49,790 nucleotides of DNA from Methanolobus sp. (GTDB lineage Archaea > Halobacteriota > Methanosarcinia > Methanosarcinales > Methanosarcinaceae), in the NCBI RefSeq assembly GCF_030682845.1, contig NZ_JAUXNK010000011.1, forward strand, positions 1-49,790. Direction: 5' to 3'. Below are positions 35,440 to 45,073 of this stretch, in pieces. Position 1 is the first letter of the stretch, and each line of letters opens with the position of its first letter. The position numbers and the translations under genes were made by a program. The notes beneath the pieces are model-generated. The model was not told where the DNA came from, made no database searches, and saw only the letters and a program-made list of their open reading frames with translations.

Positions 35440-35661
35440 CTATCTTTTTATCCTTATCTTCCAGTCGTTGTCTTTACCTTCGATATCAACAACTTCAAGC
35501 CCCATAGCCTCACAAGCCATAGGTATCTCTTTTTTTGAAGCAGGGTGTGTTCCCATGACCACTACCTCATCTCCAGGCGATGCTTTTCTCAGTGCTTTAC
35601 GGCATTCCACGAGAGGGACAGGACATGTCTGACCCCTTACATCAATTTCCACCTTTGCCAT
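35440..35661 (-). CDS. tusA: TusA/SirA-like sulfur carrier
   Basis: 73-residue carrier with the C-P-x-P motif: DVRGQTCPVPLVECRKAL, persulfide on Cys13. First gene of the operon tusA-dsrE-iscS-iscU on the minus strand; 12 bases separate it from dsrE. The set forms a complete-looking sulfur transfer chain into Fe-S scaffolding. Confidence 0.9.
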   Translation of the reverse strand: MAKVEIDVRGQTCPVPLVECRKALRKASPGDEVVVMGTHPASKKEIPMACEAMGLEVVDIEGKDNDWKIRIKR

Positions 35662-35951
35662 AATAATCCCCGTTGGACCGGATGCAACAGCTGGTTAACG
35701 CTGTTAACTCCTCTGTACTATCTACAATAATATAGTTCTAACCCTTGACAGATATCTATACTGATATTAATCAACACTTTATATCTATCACTATATTCTT
35801 TGCAGTATTTAACAGTGCAGCACTCTACATTATTTGTCCAGGTCTTATTGTAACTTCTATTTGTAGTCTATAGTTGTAACCATAGCTTGGGGACTGTATG
35901 TATAATTGAGTGAATACATCACTTTTAACATCACTAAGAAAGACTTAGGAT

Positions 35952-37400
35952 TTATTCTTTCAGTATCTTCCTTATCAGAACAAACCCGATGATATTGATA
36001 ATGACTATCAGGACACTGCCAATAAGATAGCGCGGGTTCCTGAGGAATACCTCGCTTGTAGAAGCTGCCGCAGGCAGGCTGAAATCAATATGTTCGCTTC
36101 CGGCAATAAATATCTCCTTTTTCATAACCGATACGGAGCTATCATCGGATGTAAAGTGGATATTGTAATTGTAACCGGTTTCCACTCCCCGGAGCAGGCT
36201 GCTGTCGGAGAGAGTCGTCGAAAAAATAGTGTCTCCTTCTCTCATGATCTCCAGGGTGCCTTTTTGAGGCACTGATACTTTCAGGACTGTATTGTCCCTG
36301 AGTGGTATCGCATTCCCATCGGACAATCTGAGTTCGTTTGGCAGATATAATATATCAAGTATTGTAGGAGCAATATCTTCCTGCCCGTAACTGCCTTCTA
36401 TGACGCTACTTGCAATACCGGATGCCGATACAACGAAAGGCACCATTTGTGCCTCATTGGTCTTGGAATATTTGGCTGCCTGGTGGCCGCCACGGGAATC
36501 CGGGCTTGGGAAAGCCATGCCGTGATCTGCCGTGAAGATAAAAGCAAGGTTATTCTCCTTGCATTTTACATAAAGGTCCATGCATGCAGCATCAATGCCA
36601 TCGATAGATGCAATATAGCCAGTATCTTTTTTGTAGTGACCTGCAGAATCGACAGCACCTACATTAATTGTAAGCAGGTAGTGCTCTTGCGGATAATTGG
36701 CGTGCATGTGATCGATTACATCTATTGCAGTACTAATAGCCCAGTTATTATATATGTCGTATCTCTGCTGGGACCCTTCCGGGAATTGCCTGAGCCGGTC
36801 ATCCAGTACCGGTATGCTATCCTGCATGAGGGCAGCCACTTCCATTGGTATCTGTTTTTGCCCTGCGGAGTTAACATTTGTCATGACGAGCATCTCAGGC
36901 CGGTTGACGGAATTGGTGACATCACGTATGATAACATCCTGCTTGGAGCACAGGCTCGCGAAATCGCCTTTGTGCATTACTGCGAAACTGTAATAATCGT
37001 ATTCATGAGCTACATCGTAGATGGTAGTGCCCGACCCTTCTATTACATCGGACAGGGCCTTTGAGTAACCCGTAACAAGGACAGAGTGCCCTGCTTCCGT
37101 GTATGTCTGGGGAGCCCGCACATCAAGCACCATGTAACTCTTGCTTAAAATGAGTGAAAGATTACCCCCCTGCGATTTAGGAAGCATCTGCCCATCAAGT
37201 GCGTAAGGTGTTAACTCGGGATAGATATACGGGGAGCCCAGGCCATCGATGATCAGGATCACTGCTCCTTGTGGGATATCGACTGGGTTTACTTCCAGAA
37301 TCTCTGTTGCGCTGGCTGTCTGGAATGCAAAGGCCAGCAAAAAAAGAATCAACAGTACTCTTGAGTGTGTAAACAGTGATGTTTTTTGTATTCTTTGCAT
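35952..37400 (-). CDS. Membrane-anchored alkaline phosphatase/iPGM superfamily protein
   Basis: 482 residues. A signal peptide (about 15-31, ending TASA) and a C-terminal membrane helix (about 457-477) followed by KILKE place the domain outside the cell. Metal and nucleophile motifs of the alkaline phosphatase superfamily are seen: LIIDGLGS, TEAGHSVLVTG, VDSAGHYKK, FTADHGMAFPS and GGHQAAK. This resembles 2,3-bisphosphoglycerate-independent mutase/sulfatase-like hydrolases. A beta-rich C-terminal domain follows. Substrate unknown. Confidence 0.75.
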   Translation of the reverse strand: MQRIQKTSLFTHSRVLLILFLLAFAFQTASATEILEVNPVDIPQGAVILIIDGLGSPYIYPELTPYALDGQMLPKSQGGNLSLILSKSYMVLDVRAPQTYTEAGHSVLVTGYSKALSDVIEGSGTTIYDVAHEYDYYSFAVMHKGDFASLCSKQDVIIRDVTNSVNRPEMLVMTNVNSAGQKQIPMEVAALMQDSIPVLDDRLRQFPEGSQQRYDIYNNWAISTAIDVIDHMHANYPQEHYLLTINVGAVDSAGHYKKDTGYIASIDGIDAACMDLYVKCKENNLAFIFTADHGMAFPSPDSRGGHQAAKYSKTNEAQMVPFVVSASGIASSVIEGSYGQEDIAPTILDILYLPNELRLSDGNAIPLRDNTVLKVSVPQKGTLEIMREGDTIFSTTLSDSSLLRGVETGYNYNIHFTSDDSSVSVMKKEIFIAGSEHIDFSLPAAASTSEVFLRNPRYLIGSVLIVIINIIGFVLIRKILKE

Positions 37401-37505
37401 GTCTTCTGTGAGGAGGAATCGCTATAATAAAGTTTCTATTTGAAACGCATTTTTATAAAAAGACCCGGAATGAACTCTCGTGAAGTAAGGGATAAATAAT
37501 TAGTT

Positions 37506-38639
37506 CTAACTCTCACTTTTTAATTTATCCTTAATAAGAAGAGAAAACAGGAGTATAATGGCGCAGGCTGCAAAGATAGCTTCAAATCCAAGAATGCCAA
37601 GGAAAACACTGGCAAACACTGGCATCAGTCCAATGCCTGCATAGATGCAGGTGTTAAAGATGCCCATTGCAAGCCCTCTTTGGATTCTCATATTGGTGAC
37701 TGCCAGCGGTAAACCTACCATGCCGGTGCCGGAGCCTGCACCAATCAGTGCAAATCCGGACAAGGGGTGCAGGATGGTTAACAAAGTGCCAGTTGCAGCG
37801 ATTGCTATTCCTGCCCGTATCATTTGACTGTAGTGCAAATTCAATCTGCCTGCAGCTATATTTGCTATCATCGCACTGACATACATTGCTGCAATGGATA
37901 TCCCAAGAGCAGTTTTGCTAAGGGTCTCCTGGCTGTAGTCCGGATAAAAAGCTATCACTACTCCGGTTATCCCAAAGAGCAGGAATGTGATTATCCATAT
38001 GCGGGAGTATTTTGCATTTGTAAAGTGATCGGTAATTGTGCGTACACCGGGTATGTCCGGTTCCTTTGCTCTCACTTTCGGACTCGTTTCATGGCTCCTG
38101 TTATCCTGCCTCAGGATCATTGCGCCAGCTACTAAAAGCAGTATTGCCATTGCGGTGAAAATAAAGATCCCGCCTTTGATATACCATTGCGCTAGGTAGC
38201 CTGCCAGCGCGACTCCCAGTGCCAGACCTGCATTCAGGAGGAAGTTGAACTCGCCAATGTACCGGCTCTTCTCTTCGTATTCTGACAGCCTTGCATAGGC
38301 CACCGGGAAGAAAGCCCCGCAGGCAACCCCTTCTGCCAGTCTTGCAAGCACAAGCACGAACAGGTTCTCGCTGACAAGAAGCACTATACCGGAAACCAGC
38401 GTCAGCAGGATTGAAAATACAATCAGCCGAAGACCGTCGTACCTGTCCGAAAGCAGGCCAAAAGGCAGCATCATCACCAATGCCCCTATGAAGTATCCCG
38501 AGAACAGCAGGCCCGATGCAAGGACTCCTGTACTCTCCTCCCCCGAAGCCGCTATTTCCGGCAGTACAGGTATAACTGCATTGGACAACCCCATTATCAG
38601 GAATACAGTAAAGTAAAGCAATAGCCTGTTTTTGTCCAT
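37506..38639 (-). CDS. MFS transporter, 12 helices
   Basis: 377 residues with two six-helix bundles and a short charged central loop (HETSPKVRAKEPDIPG). Motif A between helices 2 and 3 is GLLSDRYDG, and helix 4 carries RLAEGVACGAFFP. Probably an exporter; substrate unknown. Alone on the minus strand. Confidence 0.85.
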   Translation of the reverse strand: MDKNRLLLYFTVFLIMGLSNAVIPVLPEIAASGEESTGVLASGLLFSGYFIGALVMMLPFGLLSDRYDGLRLIVFSILLTLVSGIVLLVSENLFVLVLARLAEGVACGAFFPVAYARLSEYEEKSRYIGEFNFLLNAGLALGVALAGYLAQWYIKGGIFIFTAMAILLLVAGAMILRQDNRSHETSPKVRAKEPDIPGVRTITDHFTNAKYSRIWIITFLLFGITGVVIAFYPDYSQETLSKTALGISIAAMYVSAMIANIAAGRLNLHYSQMIRAGIAIAATGTLLTILHPLSGFALIGAGSGTGMVGLPLAVTNMRIQRGLAMGIFNTCIYAGIGLMPVFASVFLGILGFEAIFAACAIILLFSLLIKDKLKSES

Positions 38640-39208
38640 ACCTCTTTGTCACCACTCCACAGTGATTGGCTCGGAGCTTAATAGCCTTTATCGTGAAAGC
38701 TGGCCATGGCCAACTCTCACTTCCCCAGGATCAGAACAAGTGTACTTAGTGAGAATCTCTTAGGGTACATGCAACCCGTAACATGCAGGATTTATGGGTT
38801 GACTCCTCAAAAATCAGCCAAATTTGAATTGAAATGTAAAAGAAATTTACAATAAAAATTTACGTTCTTAAAATATCAATTTTCGTTTGTTAAAAGTGTT
38901 TTTCTTTTATTGGATACTATTGTGTATACAATAATTTATAGTCACCCATAAGTTAACTTCCTAAATAAATTTAATATTAAATAAACAAAAAAATAAAGTT
39001 AAATTAAAAAATAAGAAATGCAAACTTTTATTATATAGCTATTTTTATAATATGCCTTTTTATCAGTAGACCCTAAATACTTGACAAAAGAGCAATAATA
39101 ATATAAAATTGTGTCTATATTAATCTAGTTTCGTCTTTTTTTTATGAAATTTTTAAATAAATTCATAACTACCGATTTGACTGACTCAAAAAGTGAGAGT
39201 TCCATGGA

Positions 39209-39358
39209 ATGAAAATATTGACTTCATCTTTTGGATCACAAGATATGCATACTTTAGCTGAAAGGGTCTACAACGAGCAAAAAGAGATTATGAATTGGTA
39301 CCTCGAAATCCTATCAAAAATCCAAGTTTTAAAAAGTGGCGTATATTTGCGTTTTTAG
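39209..39358 (+). CDS. Possible small ORF, 49 residues
   Basis: Encodes a charged helix (AERVYNEQKEIMNWYLEILS) then stops. In the next frame just downstream there is FKKWRIFAFLGLIVP, and the ORF at 39390 continues with membrane helices, so all three might be pieces of one broken membrane protein. Weak. Confidence 0.25.
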   Translation: MKILTSSFGSQDMHTLAERVYNEQKEIMNWYLEILSKIQVLKSGVYLRF

Positions 39359-39389
39359 GGCTTATTGTGCCGTAAGACTATGTAATGCT

Positions 39390-39698
39390 ATGCAAAGCTT
39401 TTTTTATCATAATACGAGTATAACTAAAAGTGAAGTTAAAAGAATAAGACTGATCGAGCTTCTTTTAATTTTAACAGGATTCATTTTCTCTGGGTTTATA
39501 AGTCTATATTTCAATGCTTATAATTCTCATGTCAATGTTTTTTTTGGACTTGTAATTTTAACGTTCTTCATTTCAGCTATCGACATATATTCTAATCACA
39601 TTTTATCGAAGAAACAAGAAGAGAGTAACTTTAGTTATCTTGTTGCATGTTTTCACCTAGCTTACCAAACACTAAAACCGGAGTTTTCTTGTTTGTAG
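39390..39698 (+). CDS. Possible small membrane protein
   Basis: 102 residues with two hydrophobic helices (LIELLLILTGFIFSGFISL and VFFGLVILTFFISAI) and a polar tail. No family recognised. AT-rich codon use matches the surrounding region and differs from the rest of the window. May be a fragment of a frame-broken gene. Confidence 0.35.
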   Translation: MQSFFYHNTSITKSEVKRIRLIELLLILTGFIFSGFISLYFNAYNSHVNVFFGLVILTFFISAIDIYSNHILSKKQEESNFSYLVACFHLAYQTLKPEFSCL

Positions 39699-41320
39699 GT
39701 CGTGGCGGAAAATATGCTCTCGTGAAAAGGTATTCCGCAGGAGCTAAACTGAGGGAACCACAGCCCAAATATAATAATAACGCACGTTATATGAGGATAT
39801 CTTTATTGGACGCAAGGGAATAAACCAATGAAAGCAAAATCACTTACAAACACGGGGTTCTTTAGCAATTCCAAAACCGCCATTAATTAATGATCATCAG
39901 AGAACTTACCGACAAGTCTGAGTACTAGTATTAGCAAAGATTCGGCTGAATGGCTCACAGTTTGGAACGTTATAAAAATTGCAAATTAATCTTAATAAGT
40001 ACGAATGTAACCCGCTACAGTTACAAACAAACAAATTTTAAAGTATATGCTCGAGTATATATTAAAACTAATGTTCGTATTAACACAAACAACATCTTTA
40101 ATATATTTTTTCTAAAGAATTGTTTATATTACGTATCAACTTTTAAATTTTAATACAAAATAAAATAATAAAGTCTAATTAATTAATGCTATATTTATAT
40201 AATTGTTTTTAACTTGTTTAGTGTATACTCCGTAAACAAAAAAAGTAAATATAAACATAGTAGCATAAAAATTCATTTTAACAATTTTTATAACTTGATA
40301 GGATTGATAAGAATAAAGGGAGGTGTGAGAAACTGAGGGATTGTGTAATAAAAAATAGTATATTTATGCAATTAAGTAATGATATATTTTCTTAGTTCAG
40401 AACGTAATACGTTTTTAATAAATGCGTGTATTATTATAACTATAAATAATATTATGTGTGTTTCTTCTTTACACTGCAAGTGCAAAAAAATGCAGCTTTG
40501 TGTATTCATATATACTATATGCATGAGTTTGCCTGGAGTTTTCAACCCTATATTTCTCTTAACTCGCTCATTCTATGGACTATAAGAATGGGGGGTTTTC
40601 CACCTTCAACCCTACGATGATCTACAAGAAAAGATTCAAAATACGTACATCATATTTTGTCAGAACTGTATTCTTATAGTTATTGTAATGATAGCAAGCG
40701 GCCGCTTCTCTATAAAGTCATGTTTAAGGGGAACACAATTTTGAAATGAATGGATAACATGTGCCATGAAGTGAAATGTGAAGGGCTATTGTAGGCTGGC
40801 TCGAAAAAAGACTTTCGTTTGAACAAAAAATTAACTCGAATAATACTTTTAATTACAATGACATTACCATTTTGCCCTATACGTACTGACTAGAATTATG
40901 ACTGCGTAGTGTAGACTAAACGTGCCAAATGTACATATATAAAAATAGCCTTATAATAGTGAGATATACTCCAGCTTAAATGTGCAATATTACTCAATTG
41001 CATAATGTTAATTTTAATTATTATGTAACCTCTCACTTTTTCAGGGGGAATATTGGAGGGGTTTTGTTTGCAATATGGCGAACGAAGTAAATAAAATATG
41101 AATAAATATATTAAATTTAATATATAATATTTATTTAATAAATATATTTTTATTTAAATGTGTATATCTTTTGTAACTATTTTTAGTTACATAGAAATAA
41201 CTAGTTTAATAGATATATCTTACAATCAGTATCAACTAATTCTATGTACTCCATAAAATTTAGATGTTATTAGTTTACGGATGTATCATAAAATTGTAGA
41301 AACGCGTTTCTTAATACTGT

Positions 41321-41818
41321 TTAAATCTGTAAATAAATACCAAAGAGTTCTCCGAACTCCGGATATTTCTTGCGTGCCCTGTAGAGATATTGACGTACGT
41401 ATTTTTTATTGTTTGCTTTTGCGAACAGAGTTTCGATCTCAGCCCGGGTGAATATGGTTTCCAGCTTCTTCAGTGGGATCGCCTGTAAAGCTAATAATTC
41501 TTCAGTAGGTTCAGTGTTCACCTCATTTACTGCATCCGCATCTTCCAATACCGGCTGCTGTAGGGAAGTGACTTCCTGGAGAGGATGTTCTCCAAGCCAT
41601 ACCCAATATTCATCATACAGGATAGCATACATTCGCCCACATGCAGAGCACCTGGAAGCGACCACATTCTTGTCACCTTGCAGATGATAACTTATACTGA
41701 CAACATCAGCATTACATTTACTGCAAATACCAATAAGGTTCTGTTCAAGATTATCAAGGGGAAGCTCTATCTCGCTGGTTTTGAGGATATTCTTCTGCAG
41801 GTCATAAGTATAAGGCAT
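41321..41818 (-). CDS. Zinc-ribbon protein, hypothetical
   Basis: 165 residues from ATG 41818, which has GGTGA five bases upstream. A zinc ribbon (GICSKCNADV and SRCSACGRMY) occupies about residues 31-65; an acidic Glu-rich linker follows, and the C-terminus is a basic helix (NNKKYVRQYLYRARKKYPEF). DNA or RNA binding is plausible. Not assigned to a named family. Confidence 0.65.
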   Translation of the reverse strand: MPYTYDLQKNILKTSEIELPLDNLEQNLIGICSKCNADVVSISYHLQGDKNVVASRCSACGRMYAILYDEYWVWLGEHPLQEVTSLQQPVLEDADAVNEVNTEPTEELLALQAIPLKKLETIFTRAEIETLFAKANNKKYVRQYLYRARKKYPEFGELFGIYLQI

Positions 41819-41969
41819 AGCTTCACCAAAAACTGAGAGATTATTGAGAATGCAACTTTTGTACAACTATAATACAAGCTTTTTTAGTCCTTCATGATAT
41901 CAAACTTTAAAAACCTATTTATAGATAGAAGTAGATATAAAAAAAGGCTATATCAATATAGTAAGAGGT

Positions 41970-42302
41970 GTGACTATAGAATCAATTCGATCAAAAATAA
42001 TACGAAGACTCCAACGCTTTATCGAACTTGATGTCAATGGTCTTCGCAGTTGTATACTATCAAAATTCCTGAACGTCAAGGAAACCACTGTCGACAAATT
42101 GCATGCAGCCATCACTGAAAAGTATGCGGTCTCACGCAGTGCTGTGGCATCAATGGTCGGGTATATATACTCTAAAATAGGAATACTCAGATCCTATAAG
42201 GAATCCTACAAAACTCCCATAATCTATTCCCTGAAAGAAGAGTATGCTGATCTTATCAGAAATGCGCTTGAATCAAGCAACACCGCACAACCAGCAGTGT
42301 GA
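41970..42302 (+). CDS. DUF2551 protein
   Basis: 110-residue methanogen-specific small protein with [18 protein letters not shown], a helix-turn-helix-like [24 protein letters not shown] and [17 protein letters not shown], typical of DUF2551. The start is GTG 41970. A TATA-like stretch lies upstream (TATATAAAAAAAGG). Probably a transcription factor; its frame runs four bases into the next frame. Confidence 0.7.
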   Translation: MTIESIRSKIIRRLQRFIELDVNGLRSCILSKFLNVKETTVDKLHAAITEKYAVSRSAVASMVGYIYSKIGILRSYKESYKTPIIYSLKEEYADLIRNALESSNTAQPAV

Positions 42303-42316
42303 TTTACCAGGATGGC

Positions 42317-42718
42317 ATGTCCATAGTCAAGAATGCTCCACGGACATCTACCACTATCGTTATACGTTCCGATGCTAATGCACGCATAACTCATTCCAGG
42401 GACCCCTACTATAACCTGATGAGACGCCTCTTCCAGGAAGAAGCCACTGCCGTGCGCGGTCAGAAGTTCCTTGTCATGGTAGAAGAGCGACAGAAGAGCG
42501 GCAACCCTATCAAAACAAGCGAATGGGAAAAAATGCTTGAGGAGCTTGACATCGGACGCGCTTCCTTTTATGCCATGCGTAATAAGCTATTGGGAGCCGG
42601 CCTGATATCTAATCGCAATGGAGAGTATCGTTTATCCGGCCAGTTCAGCAAGGATCTCATCGACCTGGCCCGATGGTGGTGGACAGCTGTCCTTAATGAG
42701 AATCCTGAAAGCCTTTAA
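42317..42718 (+). CDS. Hypothetical winged-helix-like protein
   Basis: 133 residues. Middle part LRRLFQEE-like helix then [23 protein letters not shown] resembles a helix-turn-helix with recognition helix, followed by [18 protein letters not shown] as a wing. It directly follows the DUF2551 gene and may be cotranscribed; GTG 42299 is an in-frame overlapping alternative start. Function unknown. Confidence 0.6.
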   Translation: MSIVKNAPRTSTTIVIRSDANARITHSRDPYYNLMRRLFQEEATAVRGQKFLVMVEERQKSGNPIKTSEWEKMLEELDIGRASFYAMRNKLLGAGLISNRNGEYRLSGQFSKDLIDLARWWWTAVLNENPESL

Positions 42719-42784
42719 AAACTCAGGAGGCTTCGACCGATATCTTAATATCTTACTATTGCAATTTAGGAATACTTTCGTAGA

Positions 42785-42857
42785 AGCCCGGTAGTGTAGT
42801 GGTCAATCATGCAGGACTCTGGATCCCGCAACCTCGGTTCGAATCCGTGCCGGGCTA
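42785..42857 (+). tRNA. tRNA-Gln (CUG), two stem mismatches
   Basis: 73 nt. Acceptor AGCCCGG/CCGGGCU with discriminator A; anticodon loop CUCUGGA gives CUG. The anticodon stem CAGGA/UCCCG has an A-C mismatch at 28-42, and the T stem CUCGG/CCGUG has a U-U mismatch. CCA is not encoded. It may be functional but looks weakened. Confidence 0.85.
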
Positions 42858-42997
42858 CTAATATACATTATATAGTCTTATTCATACGCTGTTTTCTATA
42901 ATATGCATTATAAACTTTCGAGATAATATCATAGGAACATGTTTCAAGCAAAATAAAACCTAATAGATATATTCTATGTCTTGTATCTATGAGAATT

Positions 42998-43108
42998 CTA
43001 AAGGATCTCTTCTGCCTTCGATAGAATGATCTCGGCCTGTTTTTTGTTCTTCTTAGCGAACTTCTTGAGTGTGTGTTCAAGATCGGGCTTGATCTTAAGG
43101 TTGTGCAT
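42998..43108 (-). pseudogene. RelE/ParE-type toxin, N-terminal fragment
   Basis: 36 residues beginning MHNLKIKPDLEHTLKKFAKK and continuing KQAEIILSKAEEIL before a stop, matching the first helices of RelE-like ribosome-targeting toxins (normally about 85-90 residues). On the same strand just upstream, a frame ending VDDLKNRSGI stops at the toxin ATG and could be the end of the antitoxin. The pair appears truncated. Confidence 0.5.
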
Positions 43109-43205
43109 CTCATATGCCTGATCTATTCTTCAGGTCATCAACCGGACCAACCTCCAAAGCACCTTGAGTTGCAATCTTCTTTGCCTTTCTTAAAATTATA
43201 AGTCG

Positions 43206-43229
43206 TATAGTGCCTATAGTGCCTATAAT
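43206..43229 (+). promoter_or_regulatory. Tandem repeat at antitoxin-like promoter
   Basis: TATAGTGCC occurs twice in tandem (43206-43214, 43215-43223), followed by TATAAT, just before the start at 43237. This fits an operator for an autoregulated antitoxin. Confidence 0.4.
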
Positions 43230-43236
43230 ATCCTAT

Positions 43237-43431
43237 ATGAACGACACAATAACCATCCAGGTAAAAAAGACCACCAGAAACGCTCTGCTTGCGCTAGGTC
43301 GCATGTACGAGGATTATAATAGTGTGATCGAGGGCCTTATCAGAGAACATAACAGCAAAGTGCTTGTGGAGCACAGCTGCAATTTCGTTGCTGAGCGTAA
43401 GGACGAGTTCGTGAGCATCGATGAACTTTGA
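43237..43431 (+). CDS. VapB/RHH-like antitoxin-type protein
   Basis: 64 residues: strand ITIQVKKTTRNALLALGR, then helices YNSVIEGLIREHN, like ribbon-helix-helix proteins of archaeal toxin-antitoxin loci (VapB-like, DUF7557). ATG 43237 is chosen since the family begins MNDTITI; ATG 43210 would lie within the operator. No matching intact PIN toxin follows; the downstream DNA encodes a broken gene on the other strand. Confidence 0.55.
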   Translation: MNDTITIQVKKTTRNALLALGRMYEDYNSVIEGLIREHNSKVLVEHSCNFVAERKDEFVSIDEL

Positions 43432-43434
43432 AGT

Positions 43435-43829
43435 GCTGGTGCTTCCTGAAAAAAAGGATTGACACCATATTCTTCGATATAAGCCAGCCTTGCATTCTCA
43501 GAAACATCCAGCATTTCCTGCTCGCTCATAATAAGGTCGTAGTCCTTGCCCTTAACCATGTTTTCTGGCGGCACTCCATTTTCAGTAACGATGATTCTTT
43601 TTCCACTCTCAAGGATGTCTCATTCAGATAAGCAGGAAGTTCCTCCCGTGCAAATTTTACGTCGTTCTCAGTTATCCCGTACTTCTGGTACAGAGAATGA
43701 AGTTCTTCATCAGTTAGTGTAATTCTTTTTTGACCCTACATCGGCAATAATCGCAGCAGAGAATGCTATAGTTATGACGAATACTATAACAACAATAGAA
43801 ATTATTCCAGATCTTGTGTTATCTCTCAT
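43435..43829 (-). pseudogene. Membrane-anchored protein with two homopolymer frameshifts
   Basis: ATG 43829 begins MRDNTRSGIISIVVIVFVIT, a membrane anchor. At an A6 run near 43732 the frame breaks and continues as LTDEELHSLYQKYGITENDV; at an A5 run near 43600 it breaks again and continues as IIVTENGVPPENMVKGKDYD to about 43435. Two one-base changes in A-runs would restore one protein of about 130 residues. Function unknown. Confidence 0.5.
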
Positions 43830-43839
43830 CCATTATTCC

Positions 43840-43950
43840 TCATTGTTGTTCGATCTCAGTTGCATTGCCGGGAGTTACACTACTCCCAGGATTCTCAACT
43901 TTATCCACAGCATCCTCTGGTTTGTATCGTTGCCTATGCATCTGATGCAT
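43840..43950 (-). CDS. Possible small ORF / C-terminal fragment, 36 residues
   Basis: MHRQRYKPEDAVDKVENPGS and then a Thr/Asn-rich tail ending EIEQQ. The stop lies 11 bases before the start of the membrane-anchored gene, so the two look like one operon. It may be the end of a lost gene. Confidence 0.3.
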   Translation of the reverse strand: MHQMHRQRYKPEDAVDKVENPGSSVTPGNATEIEQQ

Positions 43951-44082
43951 AGAAAAACAAAATAATACAATGCAAATAATTTTTCTATGGCTCATAATTT
44001 ATGATTGATGTAGCCAGCTATTAAATTTGTTGAAGTACTCATTCCGGCTGGGGAGCTTCTCTTGGTTCCCAACACGCTGGGC

Positions 44083-44592
44083 TCAAATCTTTGGCTTCTC
44101 AATCATTCCTTCAAAAAAGAAATCCGACTTATGATTTTTAACATACTCAAGTACGCCAGCTTCAGTCTCAGCCTGCAGTTTGTATAGTTTATCATCCAAA
44201 TCTCCAAAATCCGGTTCGAGTTCATCGAGTTGTTTCTGCCGTTCGTATCTGTCCTTAATAGGATATCCGCCCATTCTTCTGGCTGATTCTTTGATGAGCT
44301 CATAATTCTCTTTCATTCCCATTAACTCGAAGGCTTTCATGGCATCTTCCCAGACGACCCCCGTGGAGTTGAAGTAGAACTGGTCATGCCCACCGTTGCC
44401 GACTTCTGCCAGATACCACTCAATTGCAAATACATACTTCTGGGGAACGGTAAACTTCTCCAGATCCTTCAGATACTGCTCTTCGCCGTCGTAGATGCTG
44501 ACGGTCCACCACAACGGGTCAATGATTTCACAGAGCCATCCTTTATTTATTGTGTCCTCGTCAACTACTACTTTTACAAGTTCCCTATCCAT
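44083..44592 (-). CDS. DMP19/DUF4375 family protein
   Basis: 169 residues; core matches DUF4375: VFAIEWYLAEVGNGGHDQFY, NSTGVVWEDAMKAFELMG, then a charged C-terminus. Such proteins are widespread, DNA-mimic in some bacteria (DMP19); function in archaea unknown. Confidence 0.75.
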   Translation of the reverse strand: MDRELVKVVVDEDTINKGWLCEIIDPLWWTVSIYDGEEQYLKDLEKFTVPQKYVFAIEWYLAEVGNGGHDQFYFNSTGVVWEDAMKAFELMGMKENYELIKESARRMGGYPIKDRYERQKQLDELEPDFGDLDDKLYKLQAETEAGVLEYVKNHKSDFFFEGMIEKPKI

Positions 44593-44622
44593 TTTACAGT
44601 CCTCTTGGTGCGGCTTCGTATC

Positions 44623-44757
44623 TCAATATTCAGGATCCTCAACTTTTCCCATGAAGAGTATTCATTTCGTCCGTTTATTCTCAATGAAGAACATAAAAGG
44701 ATGATCAGCTTTGAATTCCAGCACCTTTTCGGGCACTTCCTCAATCTGTAAGGCTAC
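44623..44757 (-). pseudogene. Serpin, C-terminal relic
   Basis: The minus strand encodes VPEKVLEFKADHPFMFFIEN, then KRT, then in another frame ILFMGKVEDPEY before the stop at 44623. This is the serpin signature (FxADHPFxFFI...ILFMGxV). One base shift separates the two parts and everything upstream, including the reactive loop, is missing. Confidence 0.6.
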
Positions 44758-44807
44758 AATTAAGTGTAAAAAAAGAGAGGAAAAAGTCTTTTTTAGGTCC
44801 TGTCGAT

Positions 44808-45073
44808 TCAATCTAAGACCGCTTCGGCCTCATACTCAATGCCACCGATCTTATTTGCAATAAGGTTGTACGGGATGGCCATTATTATGCTTCCAATTAC
44901 TCCCATAATACCGTAGATTATCGGGAACCCAACGAAGATAAAAATACCCTCAGAAACAGGGCCACTCAGAATTGCTATTATTCCCATCGGAATTGCAATC
45001 AATAATCTATGATCAAATACAATATACCCAACATCTTTGCGCAGGAAATCACGCCAAGCCTAGTCATAACCAT
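44808..45073 (-). pseudogene. DUF3566-like membrane protein, frameshifted
   Basis: ATG 45073 starts MVMTRLGVISCAKMLGILYL and then stops; one base away the frame continues IAIPMGIIAILSGPV, then YGIMGVIGSIIMAIPYNLIA and KIGGIEYEAE, as in methanogen DUF3566-type proteins. The break lies near 45003. One indel inactivates the gene. Confidence 0.55.

Larger units (their letters stand above)
38700..41320. other. AT-rich, nearly gene-free stretch
   Basis: About 2.6 kb of unusually AT-rich DNA with long A and T runs. Only two weak reading frames were found (39209-39358 and 39390-39698). No tRNA, CRISPR or IS ends are recognised. The GCGGCCGC palindrome at about 40699 and short imperfect repeats stand out, but nothing coherent follows. 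It may be remnant accessory DNA. Confidence 0.5.

Noticed and set aside
36447-37064. Plus-strand frame of 205 codons over the phosphatase-like gene
   Set aside because: Antisense; Cys- and Ile-rich without domain.
38101-38655. Minus-strand frame of 184 codons overlapping the MFS gene in another frame
   Set aside because: Out-of-frame shadow of the MFS transporter.
39950-40585. Short frames in the AT-rich island
   Set aside because: Composition-driven; no start signals and no homology pattern.
43206-43223. Tandem 9-bp repeat as a CRISPR or larger repeat array
   Set aside because: Only two units and no spacers; fits an operator.
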